64,000 nucleotides of DNA from Verrucomicrobiia bacterium (GCA_036405135.1 DASWYF010000039.1:1-64000); one strand, 5' to 3'; shown: positions 36,773 to 44,895, numbered from the stretch's first letter. Numbers and translations: made by a program. The notes: generated by a model not told the origin, from the letters alone.

Positions 36773-38191
36773 CTATCGCACACTCGTCGTGGGCGTGAAC
36801 TCCTTGCATTCCGAGATGCTGCAACTCACCCCATCACTCTGAACCAACGTATCAAAATTGACGATCCTCGCAGTCGTGACTCCTTCAACTGCCGCAAACT
36901 CGAGCATCAACTCATTGTAGATGTCATTTCCCCCGTGGTAGCCATAGGAGTAAGCGTTGTAGTTTTTCCCCGCAGACGTCGTGATCAACCGAAAGTTTGA
37001 TCTTATTGATCCCCAATCCTGAGGGACCTCCGTATAATATTTCCTCAGCTTCGGATTAATAAACTTAGCCCAACGTTTCCATTGCTTTTCCCCTGTCGGA
37101 TCTTTGGGCAGCATCTCCAGATAAACCGTGTCGTGCAAAGATGGCTCCGTGCCTGGCAACGGTATCGGCACTTCGGGGCCAAACACGGCCCGTTTCTCTT
37201 GTGGCAGATCAGCCTCATGATGACGACGAAGCACTGCGTGCACCTCTTCTGGCGAGTGGCCGACCGACAGATAACTATACTCACTTTTCCAAGTCATCGG
37301 CAGGTGCTCTATCTGGTTCACATTGGTTAAGATCGTCTGAAATCCTCGCGGCTTGTGCGTGACTATCGCCATGTCTCCGATGCGGGCCATCTCCCAAATC
37401 ACCCGGCAGGCACGCAAGTCGATTTCTCTCAGATCAATGCAGGCCTTGTGTCCCCACACCCGGCCATCCCCGGATGGCAGATCAAACCAGACGACATTGG
37501 GGTGACGCCGCGTGATTCCGCAGCCCACCGATGCTCCAGCGTCCAGGTAGCTTATGAATTCACCCAGCACCTCGGCATGCTTTGGAACCCGATACGCCGT
37601 GCGGCTAAAATGGCAAAGAAAAACATGATAAAACCAGACCGGTGGCGGCACGACTAACGCAGACGGAATCGGCACACTCGCTGGTTTAGACTCAATGCTG
37701 GCCGACTGCTTGCCCGCCTCTTCATCAGTTTTCAAATCTTTTTGAAGGACTTTCTTGGCAAACGCTTTGTGCACCCTATGCCATGACCGCAGTAGCTTTT
37801 GAAAATCCAAGGCATCCTTCGCCACTGGAGACAGCTCAGGCTGCCGCCAAGATTCTTCCGGCAAATTCGATCGCTGACTCTCATCCACCAGGACCACCGG
37901 ATATTTCCCTCCCTCAGTCACACCTACTAGGTTACCCGCCTTAGCGATGGCAAACGCCAGGCTGCAAGTAAGCAGATCCAGTTTGGGCATTTGCAAAACC
38001 GCATGATCATCCGAGACCTTGATCGTAGTGTTCTCCAGATCGACACAAAAACTCCCCTCCTTCCCGATGGTCAACAATTCCATCGGTTGTTGAAACTGCT
38101 TCAGCACTCCCTCAGCCGCCCGCTTCATTTCAACAACTCCACCCTCCTCAGAGTTGCCCCCAAAACGTCCCAAGATCAGTTCTATGCTCAT
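36773..38191 (-). CDS. Unrecognised 472-residue hypothetical protein
   Basis: I do not recognise this protein. It has no signal peptide or membrane segment. The N-terminal ~150 residues include hydrophobic stretches typical of a globular domain. A Ser/Pro-rich linker lies near residues 165-190, and the C-terminal half is rich in Trp, His and Tyr. Cysteines and histidines are scattered without a clear zinc pattern. The long uninterrupted frame in a sparse accessory region supports it being a real gene. It may belong to a lineage-specific family. No neighbour suggests a role. Confidence 0.62.
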   Translation of the reverse strand: MSIELILGRFGGNSEEGGVVEMKRAAEGVLKQFQQPMELLTIGKEGSFCVDLENTTIKVSDDHAVLQMPKLDLLTCSLAFAIAKAGNLVGVTEGGKYPVVLVDESQRSNLPEESWRQPELSPVAKDALDFQKLLRSWHRVHKAFAKKVLQKDLKTDEEAGKQSASIESKPASVPIPSALVVPPPVWFYHVFLCHFSRTAYRVPKHAEVLGEFISYLDAGASVGCGITRRHPNVVWFDLPSGDGRVWGHKACIDLREIDLRACRVIWEMARIGDMAIVTHKPRGFQTILTNVNQIEHLPMTWKSEYSYLSVGHSPEEVHAVLRRHHEADLPQEKRAVFGPEVPIPLPGTEPSLHDTVYLEMLPKDPTGEKQWKRWAKFINPKLRKYYTEVPQDWGSIRSNFRLITTSAGKNYNAYSYGYHGGNDIYNELMLEFAAVEGVTTARIVNFDTLVQSDGVSCSISECKEFTPTTSVR

Positions 38192-38276
38192 GAGTTAAAC
38201 TTCATGCAACCAGCCTGCTCATAACCCTTGAAAGACTTCTTTGATGAAACAACTAGAAACTGAAAACTCCCGCCTT

Positions 38277-38585
38277 TCAGGCGGGTTGCAACACATGCAG
38301 CTTCACTGAAACCACATAATCCTTCACCTTCCCACGATACTCCAGCATGTGCGGAGCTTGCAGATGCGCTTCCAAGGCAGGCAGGTCCGCCCACTTCTCC
38401 ACCACCGTCACCACATCCTCACGCGCGTGTCCCTGCGCCGGGATGGACGTCTGCAAATCGATCGTCGGACCGTATTCAAAACAACCATCCTCCGCATGCA
38501 CCAAAGGCACCAGACGATGAAACTCCTGCAAAAACGCCGGACGCTTGCCCGGGTGCAACTCGATAGTGGCGATGACGTGGATCAT
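38277..38585 (-). CDS. Antibiotic biosynthesis monooxygenase (ABM) domain protein
   Basis: This 102-residue protein is a small dimeric ABM fold (YgiN-like). It starts MIHVIATIELHPGKR; EDGCFEYG and VEKWADLPALEAHLQAPHM are the typical middle and helix segments. Members include quinol monooxygenases and heme-related enzymes, and the exact role is not clear from sequence. The frame is open to 38639, but the ATG at 38585 fits the domain start. Confidence 0.85.
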   Translation of the reverse strand: MIHVIATIELHPGKRPAFLQEFHRLVPLVHAEDGCFEYGPTIDLQTSIPAQGHAREDVVTVVEKWADLPALEAHLQAPHMLEYRGKVKDYVVSVKLHVLQPA

Positions 38586-38732
38586 TAGTGCGCATTGCCG
38601 CATAAAATCAGCCCCAAAGTCAATCGCCCATCTTGGCACAATTCATCACAGAAACGGGCTGAAAGGCTTTGATGTTTGGTTTTTGAAGTTTCCCTGGTGT
38701 TTCGAGCTTTGGATTTGGAGCTTCATACAACC

Positions 38733-38860
38733 CCTCTCGATGTTGGACGTTGGGCGTTCGATGTTCGATGTTTTCCTCATTCCCATATTGGCCCACCGGT
38801 GCAACCGGTTTCGATGTTTCCCTCTCCCCCAATTGGCCCGTCGGTGCAACCGACCCAGTA
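38733..38860. repeat. Dispersed 'TCGATGTTGGACG / CCGGTGCAACCGG' repeat cluster
   Basis: Repeated TCGATGTT-type units and two hairpin cores (CACCGGTGCAACCGG and CGTCGGTGCAACCGA), each preceded by ATTGGCCC or ATATTGGCCC. The same family is found at 21511-21570. It lies in the 450-bp gap between the monooxygenase and the ferredoxin-reductase-like gene. Confidence 0.65.
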
Positions 38861-38911
38861 AAACCCCTTTACACGGCATTTTCTCTGCCTCTATGTTATT
38901 CCGCCTTTTTT

Positions 38912-38980
38912 AAGAGGCTGTCTTAAGAATGTTGAGTGCCGGACACACCCACCTGCCATGCGTTTTTCAGACAGCCTCTT
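38912..38980. repeat. Inverted repeat AAGAGGCTGTCT ... AGACAGCCTCTT
   Basis: A perfect 12-bp inverted repeat (38912-38923 and 38969-38980) encloses 45 bp upstream of the ferredoxin-reductase-like gene. It could be a small mobile-element remnant or a regulatory hairpin. Confidence 0.6.
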
Positions 38981-39032
38981 GAAGTCCCTTGTTTGTGTCG
39001 TTTGAATAACTGAAACCTGAAATTGGAATAGT

Positions 39033-39755
39033 ATGGCTAAACAGATCGCTGAAATGTTGGTGGAAAAGGTGACCATGGAGTTGCCTGATGTGAAGACCGT
39101 CCGCTTGCAATGGCCGGAAGGCTATGACCCCGGCGAATTCAAGACCGGCCAGTTCATCACCGTCTATCACCCGCACAAGCCCAAGTACAAGCGGGCCTAC
39201 TCACTCTCATCCTGCGCACTGGACAAGGGCTTCTATGAAGTCTCCGTGAAGCGCGATGGCAAGATGGGCACCAGCATCGTGGACTGGGTGGAAGCGGGCG
39301 ACAAAATGTTCGTCATCCCGCCCGTGGGCAAGTTCCTCCCCGTGTTCGATCCTCCGGGCAAGCACCTCATCTGCGTGGCCGGTGGTTCTGGCGTCACGCC
39401 GTTCCGTGGTTTCGTCCGTGAAGCCACCGAGCGCAACCTGAACACGAAGATCACCATCCTCTACACCGTCCGCACTCCGATGGACATCATCTTCGAGAAA
39501 GAGTTCCGCGAACTCGAAGCCCGCAACCCGCATTTCAAGTTCCACGTCACCTGCACGCGTCTGGCTCCGGATGCCGAATGGACCGGCCGCCGTGGCCGCA
39601 TCACCCCGGAATGGGTGAAGAGCTTCGTGAGCGACGCCCCGAACACCGTGTTCTACGCCTGCGGCACAAACGCGATGGTGGAAGCTGTCGAGCACCTCGT
39701 GCTCCACGACCTGAGCCTGCCGAAGGAACAGATGAAGCTGGAGAAGTGGGGCTAA
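39033..39755 (+). CDS. FAD-dependent ferredoxin/flavodoxin reductase-like oxidoreductase
   Basis: This 240-residue protein is a ferredoxin-NADP reductase-type flavoprotein. The FAD-binding KRAYSLSS lies near residue 52. The nucleotide-binding VAGGSGVTPFRGFVREA and the C-terminal YACGTNAMVEAVEHLVL follow. It has neither a 2Fe-2S domain nor a globin domain, so it is a single-module electron transferase that must pair with a separate acceptor. The small membrane protein encoded 10 nt downstream may be co-transcribed. Confidence 0.88.
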   Translation: MAKQIAEMLVEKVTMELPDVKTVRLQWPEGYDPGEFKTGQFITVYHPHKPKYKRAYSLSSCALDKGFYEVSVKRDGKMGTSIVDWVEAGDKMFVIPPVGKFLPVFDPPGKHLICVAGGSGVTPFRGFVREATERNLNTKITILYTVRTPMDIIFEKEFRELEARNPHFKFHVTCTRLAPDAEWTGRRGRITPEWVKSFVSDAPNTVFYACGTNAMVEAVEHLVLHDLSLPKEQMKLEKWG

Positions 39756-39765
39756 ACAAAACCTC

Positions 39766-40095
39766 ATGAGTGACCGGACCTCCATCCTCCATAAGAGATT
39801 CGAGATCTGGACCAGTTTCACTCCGGAAATTAGCAAAGCCCTGAGCGAAAACATCGTCGCTCAGGGCTTTCTGCTGTTGTTCACCAGCATGATCCTTGAT
39901 GGCGGCGTGATTTTCCGGATTGTCAGTATGGCTGCATTCGCGTACTGGATCGCGATATTCCCCATCCTCTGGCGTCGTCCCAAGACTACCAACAAGTTCG
40001 AGCTCGGCTTGGTAAAAATCGGCTTCGTTTGCTTCCTCCCCTTGAGCCTTTTCTCCATGCCACTCTGGGGCTGGCTCCGCGAACTGATGAAGTGA
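39766..40095 (+). CDS. Small hypothetical membrane protein
   Basis: A 109-residue protein with three predicted membrane segments (about 33-46, 52-70 and 85-104). It is unrecognised. It follows the flavoprotein gene after 10 nt, so co-transcription is likely. A 13-bp perfect hairpin sits inside its 5' coding region (see the separate entry), an unusual feature. Confidence 0.6.
   Translation: MSDRTSILHKRFEIWTSFTPEISKALSENIVAQGFLLLFTSMILDGGVIFRIVSMAAFAYWIAIFPILWRRPKTTNKFELGLVKIGFVCFLPLSLFSMPLWGWLRELMK
39835..39870 (+). other. Strong hairpin inside a coding region
   Basis: A perfect 13-bp stem (AAAGCCCTGAGCG / CGCTCAGGGCTTT) with a 10-nt loop starts 80 nt after the flavoprotein stop. It overlaps codons 24-35 of the small membrane protein. 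It could attenuate transcription beyond the flavoprotein gene. The tail is only weakly T-rich. Confidence 0.6.
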
Positions 40096-40117
40096 CTGCA
40101 AAACGCCAAACAACGTC

Positions 40118-40168
40118 AAATGTTCTCCCTCTCCTCTCAACGAGGAGAGGGCCGGGGTGAGGAGTGAG
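40118..40168. repeat. Dispersed palindromic repeat 'CTCCCTCTCCTC...GAGGAGAGGG', copy 2
   Basis: Nearly identical to the element at 21607-21656; only the loop differs (CAACG against AATG). It lies upstream of gcvT. Confidence 0.75.
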
Positions 40169-40253
40169 ATAGCCTTGCGTTCACGTATAGTTTATCGCCA
40201 CCCCGCTTGCTTTCCTTCCCCTCCCTCAGCTAACCTTCTCCCATCAATTGATT

Positions 40254-41402
40254 ATGTCTGCCTCGTTGAAACGCACGCCCCTCTACGCCACGCATCAGGC
40301 CTTGAACGGCCGCCTCATCGAATTCGGCGGCTGGGAGATGCCCGTGCAATACACCAGCATCATCGACGAGCACCAGACCGTCCGCACCGCTGCGGGCATC
40401 TTCGATATCTGCCACATGGGCGAGGTCTTCATCAGCGGCGCCAGCGCCCTCCTCTTCCTGAATCACCTCCTGACGAACGACGCCAGCAAACTCGCCGTCG
40501 GCCAAGGCCAATACACCCAGATGAGCCAGGAAGACGGCGGCACCGTGGATGATCTCTACCTCTACCGTCTCACGGATAAGGAATATCTCCTCATCATCAA
40601 CGCCTCCCGCATCGATGCCGATGTGGCGTGGATGCAAAAGCAACTCGCCGCCTTCCCGCAACAACACCTGCTCACCTTCGAGAACCGCTCGGACAAATAC
40701 GGTGCCATCGCCGTGCAAGGCCCGAAAGCCGCCGAGTTCATCAACGACGTTTTTCCCGGCGGTTCTCACGCAGGCACCCATGTGCACAAGGTCACCGAGC
40801 TGCACAAAAATCAAATCGCCACCTTTAATCTCAAAGCCACCGGCGCACTCTGCTGGGTCGCCCGCACGGGCTACACCGGTGAAGACGGCTTCGAGATCGT
40901 CACCACCGCCTCTCGCATCTTGGAAGTCTGGGACACCTTGATGGACGCCGGCAAAACCCACGGCCTCAAGCCCGCTGGTCTCGGTGCCCGCGATACCTTG
41001 CGCACCGAAGTCTGCTACCCGCTCTACGGCCACGAACTCGATGACAAGACCAGCCCCATCGAAGCGGGCCTCGGCATCTTCGTCTCCTTCGAGAAAGGCC
41101 CCTTCATCGGCCACGACGCCTTGCTCGCGCAGAAAACCAAAGGCCCGCAGAAACGTTGCGTCGCCTTCAAGATGACGGATAAATGCGCTCCCCCTCGCCC
41201 CGGTTACACCGTGTGGAGCGGCGAGGAACAAGTCGGCCAAGTCGTCAGCGGCACCCTCAGCCCCAGCTTGAACGCCGGCATCGGCCTCGCCTACGTGAAG
41301 CCAGAACTCGCGAAGAAGGAGACCGTCATCCAGATCGATATCCGCGGCAAGAAGTTCGCCGCGCAAGTTGTCGGCAAACCCATTTATCGAAAAGCTGTTT
41401 AA
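40254..41402 (+). CDS. gcvT: Glycine cleavage system T protein (aminomethyltransferase)
   Basis: GcvT moves the methylene group of aminomethyl-GcvH to tetrahydrofolate and releases ammonia. The 382-residue protein begins MSASLKRTPLYATHQALNG. Family motifs are FGGWEMPVQY, FDICHMGEV, the folate-binding GYTGEDGFEIV and LGARDTLRTEVCYPLYGHEL, and the C-terminal GTLSPSLNAGIGLAYV. A TTG at 40248 is also in frame, but the ATG is preferred. gcvH follows after an inverted-repeat element. gcvP is not in the window. Confidence 0.95.
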   Translation: MSASLKRTPLYATHQALNGRLIEFGGWEMPVQYTSIIDEHQTVRTAAGIFDICHMGEVFISGASALLFLNHLLTNDASKLAVGQGQYTQMSQEDGGTVDDLYLYRLTDKEYLLIINASRIDADVAWMQKQLAAFPQQHLLTFENRSDKYGAIAVQGPKAAEFINDVFPGGSHAGTHVHKVTELHKNQIATFNLKATGALCWVARTGYTGEDGFEIVTTASRILEVWDTLMDAGKTHGLKPAGLGARDTLRTEVCYPLYGHELDDKTSPIEAGLGIFVSFEKGPFIGHDALLAQKTKGPQKRCVAFKMTDKCAPPRPGYTVWSGEEQVGQVVSGTLSPSLNAGIGLAYVKPELAKKETVIQIDIRGKKFAAQVVGKPIYRKAV

Positions 41403-41423
41403 GCTCGACGAAGCACGAACCCC

Positions 41424-41586
41424 GTGCTGCCGGATTCCAGCCGGCAGTAAGAGAGCGTTCGCCGCAGCATAAGGTCTCTGTGATCACACACGCGCCATCC
41501 TGTCGGATTAAGATAGCGCACCTAACCATCGAATGATGCATCGTCACAAGTCAGACCCTTTACTGCCGGCTGGAATCCGGCAGCAC
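41424..41586. mobile_element. 163-bp inverted-repeat-bounded mini-element between gcvT and gcvH
   Basis: Perfect 27-bp inverted repeats (41424-41450 and 41560-41586) built on GCTGCCGGATTCCAGCCGGC enclose 109 bp with no coding potential. The layout is that of a non-autonomous MITE-like element or a large structured repeat. A small internal GTGATCACAC palindrome is also present. No clear target duplication is visible. Confidence 0.7.
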
Positions 41587-41640
41587 ATTGTTTAAGATTT
41601 GACCTGCGCGCCTTCCCCGTTTTCAATTCCTCAACTTTAT

Positions 41641-42021
41641 ATGGCCAACGTTCCAGCAGATCTCAAATACGCCTCCTCGCACGAATGGGTGCGCGTCTCC
41701 GGTGACATCGCCACTGTCGGCATCACCGATCACGCCCAAGCGGAACTCACCGACATCGTGTTCGTGGAGCTTCCCCAAGTCGGTCGCAAGCTCGCCGCTG
41801 GTGAAGCCTGCGCTGTAGTAGAATCCGTGAAGACCGCGAGCGATATCTACTCGCCCGTCTCCGGCGAGATCGTGGAAGTGAACCAGCCTATCGCGGACAA
41901 TCCCGCGCTCGTGAATCAATCCGCCTTCGGTGACGGATGGTTCTTCAAGATCAAGCTCGCCAACCCAGGCGACCTCGCCAAGCTCCTGACGCCCGACGCC
42001 TACAAAGCGCAAATCAGCTAA
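41641..42021 (+). CDS. gcvH: Glycine cleavage system H protein
   Basis: GcvH is the 126-residue lipoyl carrier of the glycine cleavage system. It starts [17 protein letters not shown]. The lipoyl lysine is Lys64 in [13 protein letters not shown], and the C-terminal DGWFFKIKL segment is conserved. An upstream in-frame codon is open, but the ATG at 41641 matches the family. A strong terminator follows. The inverted-repeat element upstream separates it from gcvT by 238 nt, so the pair may not share one unbroken transcript. Confidence 0.96.
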   Translation: MANVPADLKYASSHEWVRVSGDIATVGITDHAQAELTDIVFVELPQVGRKLAAGEACAVVESVKTASDIYSPVSGEIVEVNQPIADNPALVNQSAFGDGWFFKIKLANPGDLAKLLTPDAYKAQIS

Positions 42022-42040
42022 AGCATTTTCAAAAAAGCAA

Positions 42041-42076
42041 AAGCCCCGCCAGTGATGAACTGGCGGGGCTTTTTTA
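42041..42076 (+). terminator. Intrinsic terminator of gcvH
   Basis: A 13-bp stem (AAGCCCCGCCAGT / ACTGGCGGGGCTT) with a 5-nt loop is followed by a T-run (TTTTT). It starts 20 nt after the gcvH stop. Confidence 0.93.
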
Positions 42077-42085
42077 TGTAATTCC

Positions 42086-42260
42086 GGTAGGGCGAGAGTC
42101 CTCTCGAGTCCTAACTAAACCTAGAGGTTTATGAAGTAAGGAACCGTCACTCTGGCAATTCTAAAGTATTCGCACGTCTGTAGTATTTTGCCAATGCATC
42201 GTTTTTGAATGACGAATACATCAATATCTGGTTTGGGCTCGAGAGGACTCTCGCCCTACC
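42086..42260. mobile_element. 175-bp inverted-repeat-bounded mini-element downstream of gcvH
   Basis: Perfect 23-bp inverted repeats (GGTAGGGCGAGAGTCCTCTCG plus AG at 42086-42108, and its complement at 42238-42260) enclose 129 bp without coding potential. The left arm is followed by TCCTAACTAAACC, a motif also seen near 34908 (GCTAACTAAACC) in the repeat island. It is the second such element within 1 kb. Confidence 0.7.
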
Positions 42261-42269
42261 ATTCACGTA

Positions 42270-42764
42270 TTAAACCACACACCGCGCGATCTCCGCTTTC
42301 GTCAACGCCGCTTGCATCGGACGTTCCAACGCCTCGATCATCACATCCAGCACTTCACGCAAGGAATATGGCTTCTTGATGAAGCACGCCGTGTCCTCGA
42401 CATCCAATCCCGCTATCTCAGGCCCGAAACCACTTGTGTAAACCACCCGCAACGCAGGCCGTTGCTGCCGCAGCTTCTTCACCAGATCCACACCTGTTGC
42501 GCGATCGGGAATCATCACATCGGTGAACACCACATCAATCTCCCGCTGATGCCGTTGCCATAGCCACAAAGCCGTTTGCTCAGAGGTGGCTTCAAACACC
42601 CGAAATCCTTCCCGCTGCAGAATGCGACGATTCATTTCCATGAGATTTGCGTCATCTTCCACCAGCAAGACGCCAGGCAAACGCTCAGTCATCGCGATTA
42701 CGTTCAGAAGATTCTGTCCGTTGGTTTGTTTGTATGCGCTCATAGATTTGTTGCGTTCGTTCAT
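42270..42764 (-). CDS. Single-domain response regulator (CheY-like receiver)
   Basis: This protein of up to 164 residues is a lone receiver domain. LLVEDDANLMEMNRRIL holds the acidic pocket, VVFTDVMIPDRATGVDL the phosphorylatable Asp, and CFIKKPYSLREVL the conserved Lys. The domain starts at MTERLPGVLLVEDD, so an ATG at 42689 is a possible later start; the upstream ATG at 42743 is another. There is no output domain. No kinase gene adjoins it. Receiver-only proteins of this type often act as phosphotransfer intermediates. Confidence 0.9.
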   Translation of the reverse strand: MNERNKSMSAYKQTNGQNLLNVIAMTERLPGVLLVEDDANLMEMNRRILQREGFRVFEATSEQTALWLWQRHQREIDVVFTDVMIPDRATGVDLVKKLRQQRPALRVVYTSGFGPEIAGLDVEDTACFIKKPYSLREVLDVMIEALERPMQAALTKAEIARCVV

Positions 42765-43143
42765 TCCAACCGTTGCACTTAGGCCGCTTGGCCCTATTTA
42801 AGAGACACTCACTGTCTTATCTGGAGACAAGCCCACTCAACATTACTTGCTCTTGTATCTATCCCCACCTCCTTAGCTCATCTGCTAAGCCTCTTCATTG
42901 CAATCACTTGCTCGCGCGGTCACAGCCACTATGTCTTTTGCTTCGGCGACGCAGGCTATGCATTGTTTAGCAGCGGCCATGCCAATGGGGTATTTGCCTC
43001 ATTTTGCCTCAGGCCGTTGATGGGAAGATTTCGCTTATCAATCGCTTCTAACTATCCGATAAAAAGGAAATGGCAAAAGAGTCTAAAAAACCTGTTGACT
43101 CTTTTGACGATTAAATCAATCTATCCGTATCCGTTGATACAAC
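42765..43143. other. Intergenic stretch upstream of the SAM riboswitch
   Basis: No gene is visible in these 380 bp. Near 43095-43130 a TTGACT or TTGACG box with an AT-rich stretch could be part of the promoter for the riboswitch operon, but no good -10 is present, so it is not called. Confidence 0.5.
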
Positions 43144-43145
43144 GG

Positions 43146-43262
43146 TCTCATTCAGAGTGACTGAGGGACTGGCCCAGTGAAGTCACGGCAACCGGTTAAA
43201 GTGCAACTTTAACGCCAGGTGCTAACCAGCTCGGAACGCAGTGCGTTTCGGGGAAAATGAGA
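43146..43262 (+). promoter_or_regulatory. SAM-I (S-box) riboswitch
   Basis: The sequence carries the conserved SAM-I core in order: GAGGGACTGGCCC, then GTGAAGTCACGGCAACC, an apical hairpin (GTTAAAGT/ACTTTAAC), AGGTGCTAACC, and a closing GGGGAAAATGAGA. The P1 helix is TCTCATT (43146-43152) with AATGAGA (43256-43262). SAM binding should stabilise P1 and lead to termination. It precedes the threonine-synthase-like gene. Confidence 0.95.
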
Positions 43263-43316
43263 AGAGCACAATTGTTTTCACCTCTTCTCCAACCTCGGGA
43301 AGAGGTTTTTTGTTTT
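43259..43316 (+). terminator. Riboswitch expression platform: antiterminator and intrinsic terminator
   Basis: The terminator stem is ACCTCTTC (43280-43287) with GAAGAGGT (43299-43306), followed by TTTTTTGTTTT. The alternative helix GAGAAGAG (43259-43266) with CTCTTCTC (43282-43289) uses bases from both P1 and the terminator. SAM-bound and antiterminated states are therefore mutually exclusive: an OFF switch when SAM is abundant. Confidence 0.92.
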
Positions 43317-43343
43317 GCCTCTCCCGTACCGAACAGAAGCGAT

Positions 43344-44603
43344 ATGGCAAACGAGAAAAGTTTCATGAAGGCGTTGAAGTGCCGCGAGTGCGGTCACGAA
43401 TATCCGCTCGCCGCCACCCACGTCTGCGAATTCGATTTCGGCCCCCTCGAAGTCGTCTATGATTACGAGTCCATCCGTGGCTCGCTCACCCGCGCCTCCA
43501 TCGAGAGCCGCGCCAAGACGATGTGGCGTTATCGTGAGTTGCTGCCCGTCGCCGGTGAACCCACCGTCGGCACGCAAGTCGGCTTCACGCCGCTCATCAA
43601 GGCAGACCGTCTCGCCAAGCGTCTCGGCATCCGCGAACTGTGGATCAAGAACGACGCCGTGAACTACCCCACACTGTCCTTCAAGGACCGTGTGGTCAGT
43701 GTGGCCCTCAGCCGCGCTGTAGAACTCGGCTTCACCACCGTCGCCTGCGCTTCCACCGGCAATCTCGCGAACTCCGTCGCCGCCAACGCCGCTTCCGCTG
43801 GCTTGAAGGCTTACGTCTTCATTCCTGCTGACTTGGAACAAGGCAAGGTCGTGAACTCGCTCGTTTACGGCGCGAACGTCATCGGCATCAAGGGCCACTA
43901 CGATGAAGTGAACCGTCTCTGCGCCGAGATCGCCGGCAAATACGGCTGGGCATTCGTGAACGTCAACATGCGCCCCTACTACGCCGAAGGCTCCAAGAGC
44001 ATGGGCTTCGAGATTCAGGAACAGCTTGGCTGGCGCATTCCGCAACACACCGTCATCCCGATGGCGTCCGGTTCATTGCTCACCAAGATCCATAAGAGCT
44101 ACCAAGAATTCTCCAAACTCGGTCTCGTGACGAATTCCAAGTGGAAGATTCATGGTGCGCAACCCACGGGTTGCAACCCGATCTCCGCCGCGCAGAAGCA
44201 AGGCTTGGATTTCTTCAAACCTGTGAAGCCGAACACCATCGCGAAGTCTCTCGCCATCGGCACGCCGGCGGATGGCTTCTACTCCCTCCGCGTGATGAAG
44301 GAAACCGGCGGCCATAGCGACGACGTCACCGATGACGAAGTGCGCGAAGGCATCAAGCTCCTTTCCGAGTGCGAAGGCATCTTCGCCGAGACCGCTGGCG
44401 GCGTGACCGTCGGCGTCGCCAAGAAACTCATTGCCTCCGGCAAGATCCCGGCGGAAGATTCCGCCGTCCTCTGCATCACCGGTAACGGTCTGAAGACCCT
44501 CGACGCCGTAGTCGGCCACGTGGGCAACACCCGTGAGATCCGTCCGAGCCTCCGCGAATTCGAAGGCTTGTTGGATACCGAGACTGCAGCGTGCAAAGCC
44601 TAA
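43344..44603 (+). CDS. Threonine synthase-like PLP enzyme under SAM riboswitch control
   Basis: This 419-residue fold-type II PLP enzyme belongs to the threonine synthase family, which acts on O-phosphohomoserine. A zinc-ribbon-like N-terminus has CRECG (Cys13, Cys16) and Cys28. The PLP lysine is Lys114 in PTLSFKDRVV, and the phosphate-binding ASTGNLANS follows. The ATG at 43344 is chosen; the frame upstream overlaps the terminator. It is first in an operon with a sulfur-carrier gene (7 nt gap) and a NIL-domain gene. An S-box riboswitch is not expected for a plain threonine enzyme, so a sulfur-amino-acid role is inferred. Simple threonine synthase activity remains possible. Confidence 0.9.
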   Translation: MANEKSFMKALKCRECGHEYPLAATHVCEFDFGPLEVVYDYESIRGSLTRASIESRAKTMWRYRELLPVAGEPTVGTQVGFTPLIKADRLAKRLGIRELWIKNDAVNYPTLSFKDRVVSVALSRAVELGFTTVACASTGNLANSVAANAASAGLKAYVFIPADLEQGKVVNSLVYGANVIGIKGHYDEVNRLCAEIAGKYGWAFVNVNMRPYYAEGSKSMGFEIQEQLGWRIPQHTVIPMASGSLLTKIHKSYQEFSKLGLVTNSKWKIHGAQPTGCNPISAAQKQGLDFFKPVKPNTIAKSLAIGTPADGFYSLRVMKETGGHSDDVTDDEVREGIKLLSECEGIFAETAGGVTVGVAKKLIASGKIPAEDSAVLCITGNGLKTLDAVVGHVGNTREIRPSLREFEGLLDTETAACKA

Positions 44604-44610
44604 CTTTATT

Positions 44611-44886
44611 ATGCCAGTGAAAATCCGTATCCCGACTCCGCTCCGCAAGCTCACCAACAACGAAGAGCTGGTGGAAGTCACCGCGAACACCATCGGTGGC
44701 GCGATCAACGAATTGCAGACCCGCTATCCCGGCATCCAGGAACGCCTGCTGGATGAGAATGGCACGGTCCGCCGCTTCGTGAATGTCTATGTGAATGAGG
44801 AAGATATCCGCTTCCTCCAGAACAAGGAAACGCCGCTCAAAGACGGCGACGAAGTCAGCATCATCCCGGCCATCGCCGGAGGTTAA
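44611..44886 (+). CDS. MoaD/ThiS-family sulfur-carrier protein with Gly-Gly C-terminus
   Basis: This 91-residue ubiquitin-like protein starts MPVKIRIPTPLRKLTNN and ends VSIIPAIAGG with an exposed Gly-Gly tail. Such tails are adenylated and become thiocarboxylates in MoaD, ThiS, CysO and HcyS. A VNVYVNEEDIRFLQ segment and DGDEVSIIPAIAGG are standard. Molybdopterin or thiamine partners (moaE, thiG) are absent. Its place between a PLP enzyme and a NIL protein under SAM riboswitch control points to sulfur delivery for homocysteine or cysteine synthesis, by analogy with CysM-CysO of mycobacteria and the HcyS system of Wolinella. This is inference. Confidence 0.92.
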   Translation: MPVKIRIPTPLRKLTNNEELVEVTANTIGGAINELQTRYPGIQERLLDENGTVRRFVNVYVNEEDIRFLQNKETPLKDGDEVSIIPAIAGG

Positions 44887-44895
44887 AGGATTTCT

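Noticed and set aside
40169-40253. Possible glycine riboswitch before gcvT
   Set aside because: No tandem aptamer core is seen; the leader is short and carries only a dispersed repeat.
40230-41366. A 378-codon minus-strand frame opposite gcvT
   Set aside because: gcvT is unambiguous on the other strand. The frame's Val/Asp/Gly-rich composition is an antisense artefact.
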